Assembly: GCA_963769045.1 (NCBI GenBank)
Contig: CAVYKK010000015.1
Coordinates: 65,897-129,896 of the forward strand
DNA length: 64,000 nucleotides
DNA from: Methanocella_A sp963769045
Lineage (GTDB): Archaea > Halobacteriota > Methanocellia > Methanocellales > Methanocellaceae
Direction: 5' to 3'
Shown here: positions 7,955-16,700 of the stretch, piece by piece
How the letters are laid out: the number at the start of each line of letters is the position of its first letter
How positions within the stretch are numbered: position 1 is the stretch's first letter
Position numbers and translations under genes: made by a program
Notes under the pieces: generated by a model
What the model was told of the DNA's origin: nothing
Databases searched by the model: none
Seen by the model: only the letters and a program-made list of their open reading frames with translations

Positions 7955-8974
7955 ATGACAGATTGCGCGATAGAAGTCCGGGAGCTGACGAAAAAGTTCG
8001 GGGACTTCACCGCAGTCGATCACGTCTCGTTCGACGTGAACGACGGGGAGATATTCGGTTTCCTGGGCCCGAACGGCGCCGGCAAGAGCACCACGATACG
8101 CGTGTTGTGCACGCTGGCCCGGCCGACCTCGGGCTCGGCGAGGATAGCCGGCTTTGACCTGATCAGGGACGCCTCGGATGTCCGGAAGAACATCGGCCTG
8201 GTCTCAGAGAAAATGATCATGTACGAGCAGCTGACGGCGGCCGAAAATCTTCGATACTTCGGCCGCTTGCATAAGATGCCGAAGGCGAAGATAGAGCGCC
8301 GCATCGACGAGCTGCTGGGACTGGTGGACATGGCCCGGTGGAAAAACACGCAGGTGAAAAAGTTCTCGACGGGCATGCGCCAGCGTATCAACGTGATCAG
8401 GGCGCTACTCCCGGAGCCGAAGATCGTGTTCATGGACGAGCCCACGCTGGGCCTCGACCCGCAGACTACGTTATCCATACGCGATATCATCAGGGACATC
8501 AATAAGAACGGCGCGACCGTCATCCTGACCACCCATGCTATGGTGGAGGCAGAAGCGTTGAGCGATCGTGTCGCTATCATCGACCACGGGAAGATCGCAG
8601 CGCTCGACACCCCGCTGGGCCTGAAGCGGATCATATCCAACGGCAATGCAAAGATATTCACAGTGCGGGTCCCCAACCTGACGCCCTCCATGACGGACCG
8701 CATCAGGTCGCTGGACTGCGTCAGCGCGATGAGCCAGGAAGACGCTTACGACCTGAAGATCAGCCTGAAAGACGGCGGTGCGATCGAGACGATTGTCAGT
8801 ACGATAGCCGGGGATGGCGGAAAGATCGACGCGATCAATACCCTCGAGCCCAGCCTCGAAGACGTATTCCTGACAGTCACAGGCAAAGAGATACGGGACG
8901 AGACTTCGAACAAGAACGCGACCTCGATGTTCCAGGACCCCATGATGGATGCGCCGAAGGCGCGGGTGAGGTGA
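7955..8974 (+). CDS. ABC exporter ATP-binding protein (DrrA/CcmA type)
   Basis: About 339 residues from the ATG at 7955, which has GGAGGGA 4-5 bases upstream; the longer reading from 7802 crosses the operator cluster. Walker A is GPNGAGKST, the signature is STGMRQR, Walker B is IVFMDEPTLG, and the H-loop is TTHAM. The C-terminal 100 residues form the accessory domain usual in this subfamily. It energises the permease encoded 4 bp downstream. With the PadR gene it forms a drug- or lipid-exporter operon; the substrate is unknown. It is only distantly related to the ATPases of the 16.7-52.8 kb island. Confidence 0.93.
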   Translation: MTDCAIEVRELTKKFGDFTAVDHVSFDVNDGEIFGFLGPNGAGKSTTIRVLCTLARPTSGSARIAGFDLIRDASDVRKNIGLVSEKMIMYEQLTAAENLRYFGRLHKMPKAKIERRIDELLGLVDMARWKNTQVKKFSTGMRQRINVIRALLPEPKIVFMDEPTLGLDPQTTLSIRDIIRDINKNGATVILTTHAMVEAEALSDRVAIIDHGKIAALDTPLGLKRIISNGNAKIFTVRVPNLTPSMTDRIRSLDCVSAMSQEDAYDLKISLKDGGAIETIVSTIAGDGGKIDAINTLEPSLEDVFLTVTGKEIRDETSNKNATSMFQDPMMDAPKARVR

Positions 8975-8978
8975 GATC

Positions 8979-10163
8979 ATGAGCGTACGGGACATTCTAA
9001 GTGACAGCTACTATATCATGGGCAAGGAATTGCTAGAACTGACGCGTAACAGGATGATGCTGGTCCTCATGGTCATGATGCCGTTGCTCATGATGATCAT
9101 GTTCGGCTTCATCTACCCGAATAACACTGCGATGCCACAAGACCTGCCAGTCGCCCTTATCGACCTCAGCCATAGCGGGGACAGCGCCAGTTTCCTCGAA
9201 CAGCTTCGCGCCCTCAGCGACCAGTCGGTCAAAATGGACTTCAGGACGGTCGAAACTATCGACGATGCCCGGAACATGATCGAGCGGGGCGAGATCTACG
9301 GTGCCATCATCATACCTGAAAGTTTCGCAACGGCCGTTGCACAGGGAAAGACAGCCAACGTGACCGTACTATACGACAACAGCAATCCGCAGGTCGGAGG
9401 ACAGGTCCTCGCCGAGGCTTCCGGGCTGATAGGCGGCATCAACGGCATGAAGTCGGCCATCCTGGTAGGACAGCTTGGCTCGAAGGCAAACGAGGCCGTC
9501 GATCCGCAATCGGTCCTGCAGCCCTATAACGCCCAGGCCCAGGGGACGATTCCGGGGTCGAACTACTTCGACTTCCTGGCACCCGGGCTGCTCATGATGA
9601 TCGTAATGATGTCCGCAATGACGGGCATTCCCGAGGGTATCTCCCGGGAGAAGGAGATGGGGACGTTTGACGGCGTGCTCTCGGCGCCCATAAACCCGGT
9701 TTCCATAATAATCGGCAAGAGCGTCGCGCTGACGATCGGAGGGTTCATCCAGGGTATCCTGGTATTCATCCTGGCGGTCGTCTTCTTCGGCGTGCATGTA
9801 CAGGGCAGCATCCTGCTGGCCTTCGGCCTGCTGTTCCTCGGCGTGTTCAGCTTCATCGGGCTGGGCATCCTGTTCACCTCGATATCCGAAGACCAGAAGA
9901 CCAGCACGCTGATCGCGAACCTGCTGATGTTCCCCATGATGTTCGTATCGGGCATCATGTTCCCGGTCCAGCAGATGCCGTGGTTCATGCAGTGGCTCTC
10001 CGCGATCATACCGGTCACCTACGCCGCCGACGCCATGCGTAAGGTGATGATCCTGAACGCCGGCCTGCAGGACGTGCTGCCGCAGATCGCGATACTGATA
10101 GCGTTCGGCGTCGTCACCATGGCGATCGCGATACCGGTGTTCAAGAAGTCGATGACAAGATAG
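8979..10163 (+). CDS. ABC-2 type permease
   Basis: A 394-residue membrane subunit of the YhgE/DrrB-YbhR kind. There is one N-terminal span (residues about 20-42, MLVLMVMMPLLMMIMFGFIY), a large extracytoplasmic domain of about 160 residues, then five spans from about residue 200 to 385. PEGISREKEMGTFDGVLSAPI is the conserved cytoplasmic ABC-2 loop. It starts 4 bp after the ATPase stop and so forms a dimeric exporter with it. The sequence shows no hint of the substrate. Confidence 0.92.
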   Translation: MSVRDILSDSYYIMGKELLELTRNRMMLVLMVMMPLLMMIMFGFIYPNNTAMPQDLPVALIDLSHSGDSASFLEQLRALSDQSVKMDFRTVETIDDARNMIERGEIYGAIIIPESFATAVAQGKTANVTVLYDNSNPQVGGQVLAEASGLIGGINGMKSAILVGQLGSKANEAVDPQSVLQPYNAQAQGTIPGSNYFDFLAPGLLMMIVMMSAMTGIPEGISREKEMGTFDGVLSAPINPVSIIIGKSVALTIGGFIQGILVFILAVVFFGVHVQGSILLAFGLLFLGVFSFIGLGILFTSISEDQKTSTLIANLLMFPMMFVSGIMFPVQQMPWFMQWLSAIIPVTYAADAMRKVMILNAGLQDVLPQIAILIAFGVVTMAIAIPVFKKSMTR

Positions 10164-10235
10164 AATATTCCAGAGGCGGATGTTAATGTATATGGAAAAA
10201 CCCGGTGCTCTCTCAGGTAAACGGTGGTGTCCTGC

Positions 10236-10937
10236 ATGAACGATTCGGAAGACAGGGATGAGCGCAGAAAAGCCCTGGAAGGCCGGATCGACGAGATGAA
10301 ACAACAGCAGCAGGACGAGCAGCTGGCGCGCCGGATAGCCATTAAAAACCAGCTTGAAGAAATGAAGCGGCTGCAAAAAGAAGAGCAGGAAGCACATAAA
10401 AAGGCAATCCAGGAACAGATCGAGGACCTGAAACGACTCCATAAAGAGCAGGAGGCACGTCAGATAGCGATCGCAGAGCAGATCGAGGAGATGAACCGGC
10501 TTGATCGGGAGGAGCGCGCGGAGAAGAAAAAAGGCCTCCGTCTCGGCTTTGCCCTCAAGCCGGGAAAGCCGTGCGGCAAGGATGACAGCACAAAATGTCT
10601 CGAGCCCTTGCAGGACAGGAGAGACGCCGAGACCCGTAAGGGATTTCTTAAGCTGCATATCCTTGGCGTCCTCGCAGACGGGCCTTCACACGGCTATGAG
10701 ATCATGCACCGGATCAGCTATCACACAGGTCACATGTGGACGCCCAGCCCGGGCTCCATGTATCCGGCACTGGACGCGCTCGAAACGAAGGGGTTCATCT
10801 CCCGCCAGGGCGACGGGCGGAGGAAAGTCTATTCGCTGACCCTGAAAGGACAAAACGTCCTGGAAGGTATCAAGAAAAAACGTGACGAGCAGTTGCTTGA
10901 GATGAAGGCGTTCATGTCGACGCTCTTCGAAGAATAG
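10236..10937 (+). CDS. PadR-family regulator with N-terminal coiled coil
   Basis: About 233 residues from the ATG at 10236; an in-frame GTG at 10224 is an alternative start. The first 100 residues are a strongly charged coiled coil built of a repeated unit (EQIEEMKRLxKEEQEA-like, four copies). The last 95 residues are a PadR winged helix: FLKLHILGVLADGPSHGYEIMHRI, then PSPGSMYPALDALETKGFI and GRRKVYSLT. PadR proteins repress exporter genes and release DNA on binding a ligand. The long coiled coil is unusual and may tether dimers, which would suit the multiple spaced half-sites upstream of the operon. Confidence 0.88.
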   Translation: MNDSEDRDERRKALEGRIDEMKQQQQDEQLARRIAIKNQLEEMKRLQKEEQEAHKKAIQEQIEDLKRLHKEQEARQIAIAEQIEEMNRLDREERAEKKKGLRLGFALKPGKPCGKDDSTKCLEPLQDRRDAETRKGFLKLHILGVLADGPSHGYEIMHRISYHTGHMWTPSPGSMYPALDALETKGFISRQGDGRRKVYSLTLKGQNVLEGIKKKRDEQLLEMKAFMSTLFEE

Positions 10938-11080
10938 CGTCTCTTGAAAAACATGTTCAAATGCCAACCGGAGAGGCCGCGGCCGCTTGCGCACACACGC
11001 AGATGCCCCGCCCGATCATGCGACAATAGCTCTGCCCGTTTTTAATTTTTAATATTTGACATATATTCCTTAGAGCCCTG

Positions 11081-12496
11081 TCATTCCGACACGAAGCTCT
11101 CGAGCCGCGTCTGCTTGACCTCGCACTTTTCGCCAGGTATCTCGATCGGGTAGACGCCGGTCAGGCATCCGGTGCACAGGTCGTCGACCGGGATGCCGAT
11201 CGACTTGACGAGGCCTTCGAGTGAAATGTAGTACAGCGAGTCGGCGCCGATCAGGAACTCGACGCCCTTAACCGACTTGTGCGCGGCGATCAGCTCTTCC
11301 CGGGTTGCCATGTCGATGCCTAAATAGCATGGAGAGATGATCGGCGGGCTGCCGATGCGCGCATGGACCTTCTTTGCCCCGGACCGGCGGATCATGTCGA
11401 TGATCCGGCGGGACGTGGTGCCCCGCACGATACTGTCGTCGATGAGGATGACTTCCTTGCCGTTCACGTTCTCCTTCACTGTGTTCAGCTTGAGCCTGAC
11501 CGCCGTCTCGCGGAGGTCCTGCCCGGGCATGATGAACGTGCGGCCGACATAACGGTTCTTGATCATGCCTTCGGCGTAGCGGGTGCCGGAGGCGCCCGAG
11601 TACCCGATGGCCGACGTGATCCCGGAGTCGGGCACGGGCGAGACGATATCTGCCTGCGTCGGGCACTCCTCCGCGAGCATCTCGCCTATGCGGTGCCGGA
11701 CCTTGTAGACGAGGCGGCCGTCCATGATGGAGTCGGGCCGGGCGAAGTAGACGAACTCGAACATGCAGTGGGCGTGGTTGCGGCTGCGGAATAGCCGGTG
11801 GCTCTCGATGCGGTCGCTGAGGATAACCATTTCGCCGGCCGCCACGTCGCGGACCAGTTCGCCGTTGACGGTGTCGATGGCGCAGCTCTCCGAAGCCAGG
11901 ATGAGCCCGTTTTCGATACGCCCGATGCACAGCGGCTTGAATCCCAGAGGGTCGCGGACGCCGATAATCTTGTCTTCGACCAGGATGACCAGCGAGTACG
12001 AGCCGACTAATTTACGCATGGTCTCCCGGACGGCTTCCACGAGATCGTTGCGCATGAGCTCTTTGACCAGCAGGTGTGCAATGACCTCCGTGTCCGTGTC
12101 CGATATGAAAATACGGCCGTCGGCCTCCAGCTCTTTCTTGAGGTCGCGGTAGTTGACCAGGTTGCCGTTATGGGCGAGCGCGATGGTGCCGCCCTTGTAC
12201 TGGACAGTGAACGGCTGGCAGTTCTCGATGCGCGAGCTGCCGGTCGTGGAATAGCGCGTGTGCCCGATGCCCGCAAAACCGGAGAGCCGCTGCAGGCGCT
12301 CCCTGCTAAAATAGTCCGTGACGAGGCCCATTCCCTTGTCCGCGATGACACTGCCGCCGCTGGTCACTGCAATGCCGGACGACTCCTGTCCCCGGTGCTG
12401 CAGCGCCTGCAAGGCGTAATAAATGTATATAGCCGCAGCGTCCCTGTTCTTTTCACGATCGAACCAGACGCCTACGACGCCACATTTGTCCTTCAC
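11081..12496 (-). CDS. purF: Amidophosphoribosyltransferase
   Basis: A 471-residue enzyme for the first committed step of purine synthesis: PRPP plus glutamine give phosphoribosylamine. The GTG start gives MKDKCGVVGVW; Cys5 should become the N-terminal nucleophile after removal of a four-residue leader. The glutaminase domain includes GIGHTRYSTTG and LAHNGNLVN. The PRPP-binding loop is VILIDDSIVRGTTS. The C-terminal CTGCLTGVYP fits the cysteine pair that holds a [4Fe-4S] cluster in Bacillus-type enzymes. It follows rpl37e with a 102-bp gap on the same strand. Confidence 0.97.
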   Translation of the reverse strand: MKDKCGVVGVWFDREKNRDAAAIYIYYALQALQHRGQESSGIAVTSGGSVIADKGMGLVTDYFSRERLQRLSGFAGIGHTRYSTTGSSRIENCQPFTVQYKGGTIALAHNGNLVNYRDLKKELEADGRIFISDTDTEVIAHLLVKELMRNDLVEAVRETMRKLVGSYSLVILVEDKIIGVRDPLGFKPLCIGRIENGLILASESCAIDTVNGELVRDVAAGEMVILSDRIESHRLFRSRNHAHCMFEFVYFARPDSIMDGRLVYKVRHRIGEMLAEECPTQADIVSPVPDSGITSAIGYSGASGTRYAEGMIKNRYVGRTFIMPGQDLRETAVRLKLNTVKENVNGKEVILIDDSIVRGTTSRRIIDMIRRSGAKKVHARIGSPPIISPCYLGIDMATREELIAAHKSVKGVEFLIGADSLYYISLEGLVKSIGIPVDDLCTGCLTGVYPIEIPGEKCEVKQTRLESFVSE

Positions 12497-12598
12497 AGCG
12501 CATGCACCTTTAATGCACTACGATAGTGCCAGTTTCAAATGCTATTGAACCCTGCGGGTACATATAGTTTTTTTAAATGAAAGAAAAATAAGGGGTTT

Positions 12599-12778
12599 TT
12601 ACCACGTGTGACGGGCGAGATGGCTGTGCCAGCTCCACTTGTTAAGCTTGGCGGACCTGCCGAAGCCGCAAGATGCGCAGACCTTCTTGTTGAAGTTGAA
12701 GGATACCTTGCCGCAACGCCTGCAGACCGTGTGTACCCTCTTCTGCCGCTTGCCCTGTGATGGAGTTCCTTTTGTCAT
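12599..12778 (-). CDS. rpl37e: Ribosomal protein L37e (eL37)
   Basis: A 59-residue basic zinc-binding protein of the large ribosomal subunit, begun at the ATG at 12778. It starts MTKGTPSQGKRQKRVHTVCRR, has the two zinc pairs CRRCG and CASCG about 15 residues apart, and ends GRSAKLNKWSWHSHLARHTW. It lies 66 bp downstream of the LSm gene, an order widely kept in archaea. The zinc cysteines and the family length are complete. Confidence 0.97.
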   Translation of the reverse strand: MTKGTPSQGKRQKRVHTVCRRCGKVSFNFNKKVCASCGFGRSAKLNKWSWHSHLARHTW

Positions 12779-12844
12779 ATTGATTCACCTTTTCCGCGTT
12801 AATAGTGCACGTCTTGTTTATTAAGATTACGGTTCCCGTAATGA

Positions 12845-13063
12845 CTACGGTGAGACGTATACTACTGTGTCGCCCCGCACGATGATGGTGCCCAGTTTCT
12901 TGGACTGCTCGTTCTCCTTCAGCTCTTCCGCGTTGTCGAGGACGAGGTTCATGTGCATGTCATATCCCTGAAGCTCGCCTCTAAACTCTCTGCCGCCCTT
13001 AAGGCGCACAATGACTGGAGAGTTCAAGGCTTCGTTCAGGACATCAAGGGGTCTCTGGCTCAT
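12845..13063 (-). CDS. Sm-like RNA-binding protein (LSm)
   Basis: A 72-residue archaeal LSm protein that forms a ring and binds U-rich RNA. The Sm1 motif is VIVRLKGGREFRGELQGYDMHMNLVLDN and the Sm2 motif is IIVRGDTVVYV. The ATG at 13063 has GGAGGAATTTT just upstream; a longer frame to 13237 passes through the promoter and is rejected. It leads an LSm-rpl37e-purF gene order on the minus strand, linking RNA handling, translation and purine synthesis. Confidence 0.96.
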   Translation of the reverse strand: MSQRPLDVLNEALNSPVIVRLKGGREFRGELQGYDMHMNLVLDNAEELKENEQSKKLGTIIVRGDTVVYVSP

Positions 13064-13124
13064 AAAATTCCTCCGCCGAAATAATACATTAATGAATGTT
13101 GTTGAGTCTAAATCTCGCGAACCA

Positions 13125-13133
13125 TATTTATAG
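13125..13133 (-). promoter_or_regulatory. TATA box of the LSm-rpl37e operon
   Basis: On the minus strand CTATAAATA lies about 62 bases upstream of the LSm start, the expected shape and place for an archaeal TATA box. The rest of 13134-13368 is gene-free; it also holds the histidine kinase promoter at its right end (AT-rich 13347-13357). Confidence 0.6.
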
Positions 13134-13368
13134 TTATCGCAGGCGACTATCTGTCGGGCGACGTTCCATCGGGCCGCGTTCTGACGTAATGAGATGAGCG
13201 GCCGATCGTTATATCCTTTTGCACTTTTTTCATCCATCCGCTGTCGTCACGGATGGATGCCATCACGTTACGGTGTCTTTGATGGTGTTACCGGCAGGAA
13301 TACATCGGTATCGGCACTTGTATAAAAATTAATATTTAAAGACTTACATATATAATAATTTGAAACGG

Positions 13369-14772
13369 ATGTGCATCATGCAGATCGAAGGGAAAAACGG
13401 CGAATTACGCCCGGGCCTCCCGGAAGATCAGCCTATCAGCAGGCTTGAGGAGATGCAGAGACAGATTGAGCGGCTCCGTGGCCGGTTCAACCTGTGCAAG
13501 GAAACAGAACGGGAACTGAAGGCCGCGAACCGGGCCCTGAAGGCACTGTCCCGGTGCATTGAGGCGATGACACATGCGACAGACGAAAAAAGCCTGCTGA
13601 ATGACATCTGCCATATCGTTACGGACATCGGCGGTTACAGGATGGCCTGGATCGGCTACGCAGAGCATGACGACCGCAAGACCGTGCGGCCGGTGGCCGA
13701 CAGTGGTTACGAGAGCGGGTACCTGCTGATGGTAAATGTCACGTGGTCGGACGATGACATCCGCGGACGCGGCCCGACCGGAACGGCGGCCCGTACCGGG
13801 AAGCCCCAGGTCATAAAGCACGTGGACACAGACCCGCGTTTCAAGCCATGGGAGGAAGAGGCAAAAAAGCGCGGCTACAGGTCAGTACTGGGCCTCCCGC
13901 TGATCTACGACAACATGATTTTTGGGGCGCTGACCATTTACTCGGACCGGCCGGACGCCTTCGACAGCGAGGAAGTCTCGCTGCTGAGCGAGCTGGCCGA
14001 CGAGTTGTCCTACGGTATCAGGGCGCTGCGCGAGCGAGCCGAGCGTATCAAGGCGGAGAAAGCCCTGGAAGAGTCCAAGGCGCAGGTCGAGCTGTACCTG
14101 GACCTCATGGGCCACGATATCAATAACATGAACCAGGTCGCGCTGGGATTCCTGGAGATGGCCCTGGATAAGCTTCAGGAGACCGGCAGGCTGGATGTCG
14201 CCGACACCGTCCTCATTACGAGGCCTATCAGGGCCCTGGAGAGCAGCTCGGCGCTCATCGGCAATGTGAGGAAGCTGCAGAAAGAGCGGTCGGGAGAGCT
14301 GGCGGCGAAGGTTGTCGAACTGAACGACCTCCTCAAAGAGGTCTGCGATGAGTTTGGAAAGGCCCCCGGCAGGGATGTCACGGTCCGATTCCGGGAGGGA
14401 TGCAGGTGCACTGTCCTGGCGAACGACCTGCTCAAGGACGTTTTCATCAACATCGTAGGCAATTCGATCAAGCACTCGGCAGGCCCTCTGGCTGTAGACA
14501 TCGCCCTGCAGTGCGCCGATACATCGGGAAGAAAAGCCTGCGTGGTCACCATCGAGGACAACGGCCGGGGTATTCCCGACCACCTGAAAACGGCCATCTT
14601 TTCTGGCTGCAGGGGCAAGGGAGAGCATTTGGCTGACAAGGGACTCGGCCTGTGCATCGTCAGGACGCTCGTAGAGGACTACGGGGGCACAGTCCGCGTA
14701 GAAGACCGCATCGCGGGCGACCATTCGCAGGGATGCCGGTTCATCGTGGAGCTGCCGTCCGCAGGCGAATGA
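13369..14772 (+). CDS. Soluble GAF-domain histidine kinase
   Basis: About 467 residues with ATG starts at 13369 or 13378. A TATA-like CATATATAATA lies only 22-31 bases before them, so the message may be leaderless. Domains in order: N-terminal coiled coil (30-60), GAF sensor (about 65-205), a phosphoacceptor helix around residue 243 with LMGHDINNMNQ, and a HATPase domain (about 345-465) with NIVGNSIKHS, DNGRGIP and GKGEHLADKGLGLCIV. No membrane span is visible. The His-box H-D-I-N-N-M-N-Q is shared with the large PAS kinase at 57240-60953 and is typical of methanogen kinases. No response regulator is adjacent. Confidence 0.92.
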   Translation: MCIMQIEGKNGELRPGLPEDQPISRLEEMQRQIERLRGRFNLCKETERELKAANRALKALSRCIEAMTHATDEKSLLNDICHIVTDIGGYRMAWIGYAEHDDRKTVRPVADSGYESGYLLMVNVTWSDDDIRGRGPTGTAARTGKPQVIKHVDTDPRFKPWEEEAKKRGYRSVLGLPLIYDNMIFGALTIYSDRPDAFDSEEVSLLSELADELSYGIRALRERAERIKAEKALEESKAQVELYLDLMGHDINNMNQVALGFLEMALDKLQETGRLDVADTVLITRPIRALESSSALIGNVRKLQKERSGELAAKVVELNDLLKEVCDEFGKAPGRDVTVRFREGCRCTVLANDLLKDVFINIVGNSIKHSAGPLAVDIALQCADTSGRKACVVTIEDNGRGIPDHLKTAIFSGCRGKGEHLADKGLGLCIVRTLVEDYGGTVRVEDRIAGDHSQGCRFIVELPSAGE

Positions 14773-14929
14773 CCCGGACGCCACCGCAGGCGCGTTTCAT
14801 CCGAAACCTGCCTCCACCACTACAATGTTTATATACCAGAATAGCACATTAGAGCTTTAACAATGAGCGGAAGCCCGTCCGTCAGGCATATAGACGCGCA
14901 GGCTGGCTTCTGGAAGCGGGGTTCAGTCT

Positions 14930-15421
14930 TTGAGGATCAAGGCCAGACATCATTTAAGGGACGATGCCGTGAAAAATGTCCTTGACAGCCTGAGGGCATC
15001 TTTTGGGGACGACATCGGTCAGGTATTCGCCGGCAAGAAGCTGGAGATAGCGGAGACGGACGAGGCCCAGGAGTTCATCCTGGTCGACGGGCAGCCGTGG
15101 CTGTTCTCGGTGGAGAGCTCGGTGTTCTTCCCGACGGTCAGGGGTGCCATGTTCATCAAGCCCAAAAAGAAGCTGGTCACCGTCGACATGGGCGCGGTCA
15201 AGTTCGTCGCCAAAGGCGCCGACATCATGAGCCCGGGGATCATCGACGTGGATACCGGCATACGCAGGGGTGACCTTGTCGTCATCTGCGACGAGGTGCA
15301 CGGCAAGCCTCTGGCCATCGGCCGGGCGCTGGTCAACGCCGACGCCATGATGGGCAACCGGGGCAAAGCGGTGAAGTCGATTCACTACGTGGGCGACCGG
15401 ATATGGAACCTCGAGCTATAG
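14930..15421 (+). CDS. PUA-domain RNA-binding protein
   Basis: A 163-residue protein starting at TTG (14930). The C-terminal 80 residues form a PUA domain: KKLVTVDMGAVKFVAKGADIMSPGI, then GDLVVICDEVHGKPLAIGRAL. The N-terminal half (RHHLRDDAVKNVLDSLRASF) matches the archaeal group of stand-alone PUA proteins related to tRNA-guanine transglycosylase extensions and pseudouridine synthases. It probably binds tRNA or rRNA, but a catalytic site is not visible. Confidence 0.88.
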   Translation: MRIKARHHLRDDAVKNVLDSLRASFGDDIGQVFAGKKLEIAETDEAQEFILVDGQPWLFSVESSVFFPTVRGAMFIKPKKKLVTVDMGAVKFVAKGADIMSPGIIDVDTGIRRGDLVVICDEVHGKPLAIGRALVNADAMMGNRGKAVKSIHYVGDRIWNLEL

Positions 15422-15533
15422 GCGTCCAATAAGCTACTACCACCGACAAGCTATTATTTAAGAGATTTATAGATATTTACAATCATCTTTAACAGATATA
15501 CAGTATATTGCAAATCAGAGGGATGGATAATAA

Positions 15534-15911
15534 ATGGCTAGCAAAGGATTACTAGGTAAAGTATTCGGCGGAAAGACCGAGAACGAGGAAGACGAATATA
15601 CCGAGATCGACCTCGGCGAGATGGAACAGGCAGTCGGCTCCGGCCCGGCCGAGACCTACGTGCGGGTCGCAGAGCTTTCCAACCTGTCGCAGATCCCCGA
15701 ACTGAAGCGCGAGATCTACAACGGCAACATCGTGGTCGTAGACATTTCCCCGGTCAAGGGCGACAGCCTCACCAGGGACCGGGCGCTGAAAGACCTGAAA
15801 CAGGTCGCGTCCGACGTCAGAGGCGACATCGCGATGATCAAAGACGACAATCTCATCGTCGTCACCCCGATGTCTATCAAGATCGACAGGACAAAGTTTA
15901 CGGGGAAGTAA
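15534..15911 (+). CDS. sepF: Archaeal SepF cell-division protein
   Basis: A 125-residue protein of the archaeal SepF/DUF552 family, which anchors FtsZ to the membrane. The N-terminus (KGLLGKVFGG) could form the membrane-binding amphipathic helix. An acidic linker follows, and then the SepF core: YVRVAELSNLSQIPELKREIYNGNIVVVDISPVKGD, ending with DDNLIVVTP. Length is normal. The zinc-finger gene starts 18 bases downstream, so the two are probably co-transcribed. Confidence 0.94.
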   Translation: MASKGLLGKVFGGKTENEEDEYTEIDLGEMEQAVGSGPAETYVRVAELSNLSQIPELKREIYNGNIVVVDISPVKGDSLTRDRALKDLKQVASDVRGDIAMIKDDNLIVVTPMSIKIDRTKFTGK

Positions 15912-15928
15912 ATCTCATCAGGGAGTCG

Positions 15929-16528
15929 ATGAACTACCCGACAGAGAACATCGACATCTCATTCGACAATATCGCCACGGGAGCCGTTACCTGTCCTGTC
16001 TGCCACTGCACGATGGAAATGCGCTGGCACCAGGACAACATCCCTTATTTTGGCGACATCATGGAAATCAGCGGCGTCTGCACCTGCGGGTTCAAGTATG
16101 CGGATACGCTCATTTTAAGCCAGCGGGAGCCCACCCGCCATTCGCTGAACGTCTGCAGCGCAGACCACCTGTGCACCCGTGTCATACGGTCGACGTCCGG
16201 CACGGTACGCATCCCGGAGTGGGGACTGAACATCGAGCCGGGACCGGCATCCGAAGGTTACGTGTCCAACGTCGAAGGCATCATTGACCGTGTAGAGACC
16301 GTCGTCAAAATGGCCCGGAAATGGGCCGAGAGCGAGGACGAAGTCAAACGCGCCGACCAGCTCCTGAACGAAATTGACGCTGCCCGGGAAGGCAAGGCCA
16401 GATTCACGCTGATCATCGAAGACCCGCTTGGTAACAGCGCCTTAATCGACGAGCACGCGAGCGTGGAGAAACTGACGCCCGAAGAGACGGAAGAGCTCCG
16501 CACAGGCATGTTCATCATCCAAAAATAA
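15929..16528 (+). CDS. ZPR1-type zinc-finger protein
   Basis: A 199-residue protein with a CPVC-x~29-CTCGF zinc ribbon in its first 55 residues, followed by RSTSGTVRIPEWGLNIEPGPASEGYVSNVEGIIDRVE, the conserved beta core of ZPR1 zinc-finger proteins. The archaeal proteins have one such module where eukaryotes have two. In eukaryotes ZPR1 helps fold elongation factor EF1A; an equivalent archaeal role is plausible but not shown. It shares a short intergenic space with sepF. Confidence 0.9.
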   Translation: MNYPTENIDISFDNIATGAVTCPVCHCTMEMRWHQDNIPYFGDIMEISGVCTCGFKYADTLILSQREPTRHSLNVCSADHLCTRVIRSTSGTVRIPEWGLNIEPGPASEGYVSNVEGIIDRVETVVKMARKWAESEDEVKRADQLLNEIDAAREGKARFTLIIEDPLGNSALIDEHASVEKLTPEETEELRTGMFIIQK

Positions 16529-16529
16529 G

Positions 16530-16574
16530 CATTGGACACAGAGGGCACAAAGGGCACAAAGGCCACGAAGGATG
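16530..16574. repeat. Single arm of the GGACACAGAGGGCACAAAGG intergenic repeat
   Basis: Directly after the zinc-finger stop is a run of GGGCAC/AAAGG units starting GCATTGGACACAGAGGGCAC. It is nearly the same as the left arm of the inverted repeat at 6903-7000. Only a weak partner arm follows (GTGGCACTGTGGCATTGTGCC), so this copy is degenerate. Confidence 0.65.
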
Positions 16575-16700
16575 GTGGCACTGTGGCATTGTGCCGGTCT
16601 ATTTTGGTAAAAAAGTAATAAAGGACAGGCAGGGCAATTCGTCGCCAGCCTGCCGGGCGCTCGCGCGCACACGCGTGGCCGGACCGGGCCCCGTGCGGCT

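Noticed and set aside
9369..10658. A 429-codon open frame antisense to the ABC permease and the PadR gene.
   Set aside because: It is the mirror of a GC-rich gene with strong family matches on the other strand, shows no domain, and spans two real genes and their gap. The long antisense frames at 322-1152, 13882-14784, 20330-21412 and 57114-58487 are rejected for the same reason.
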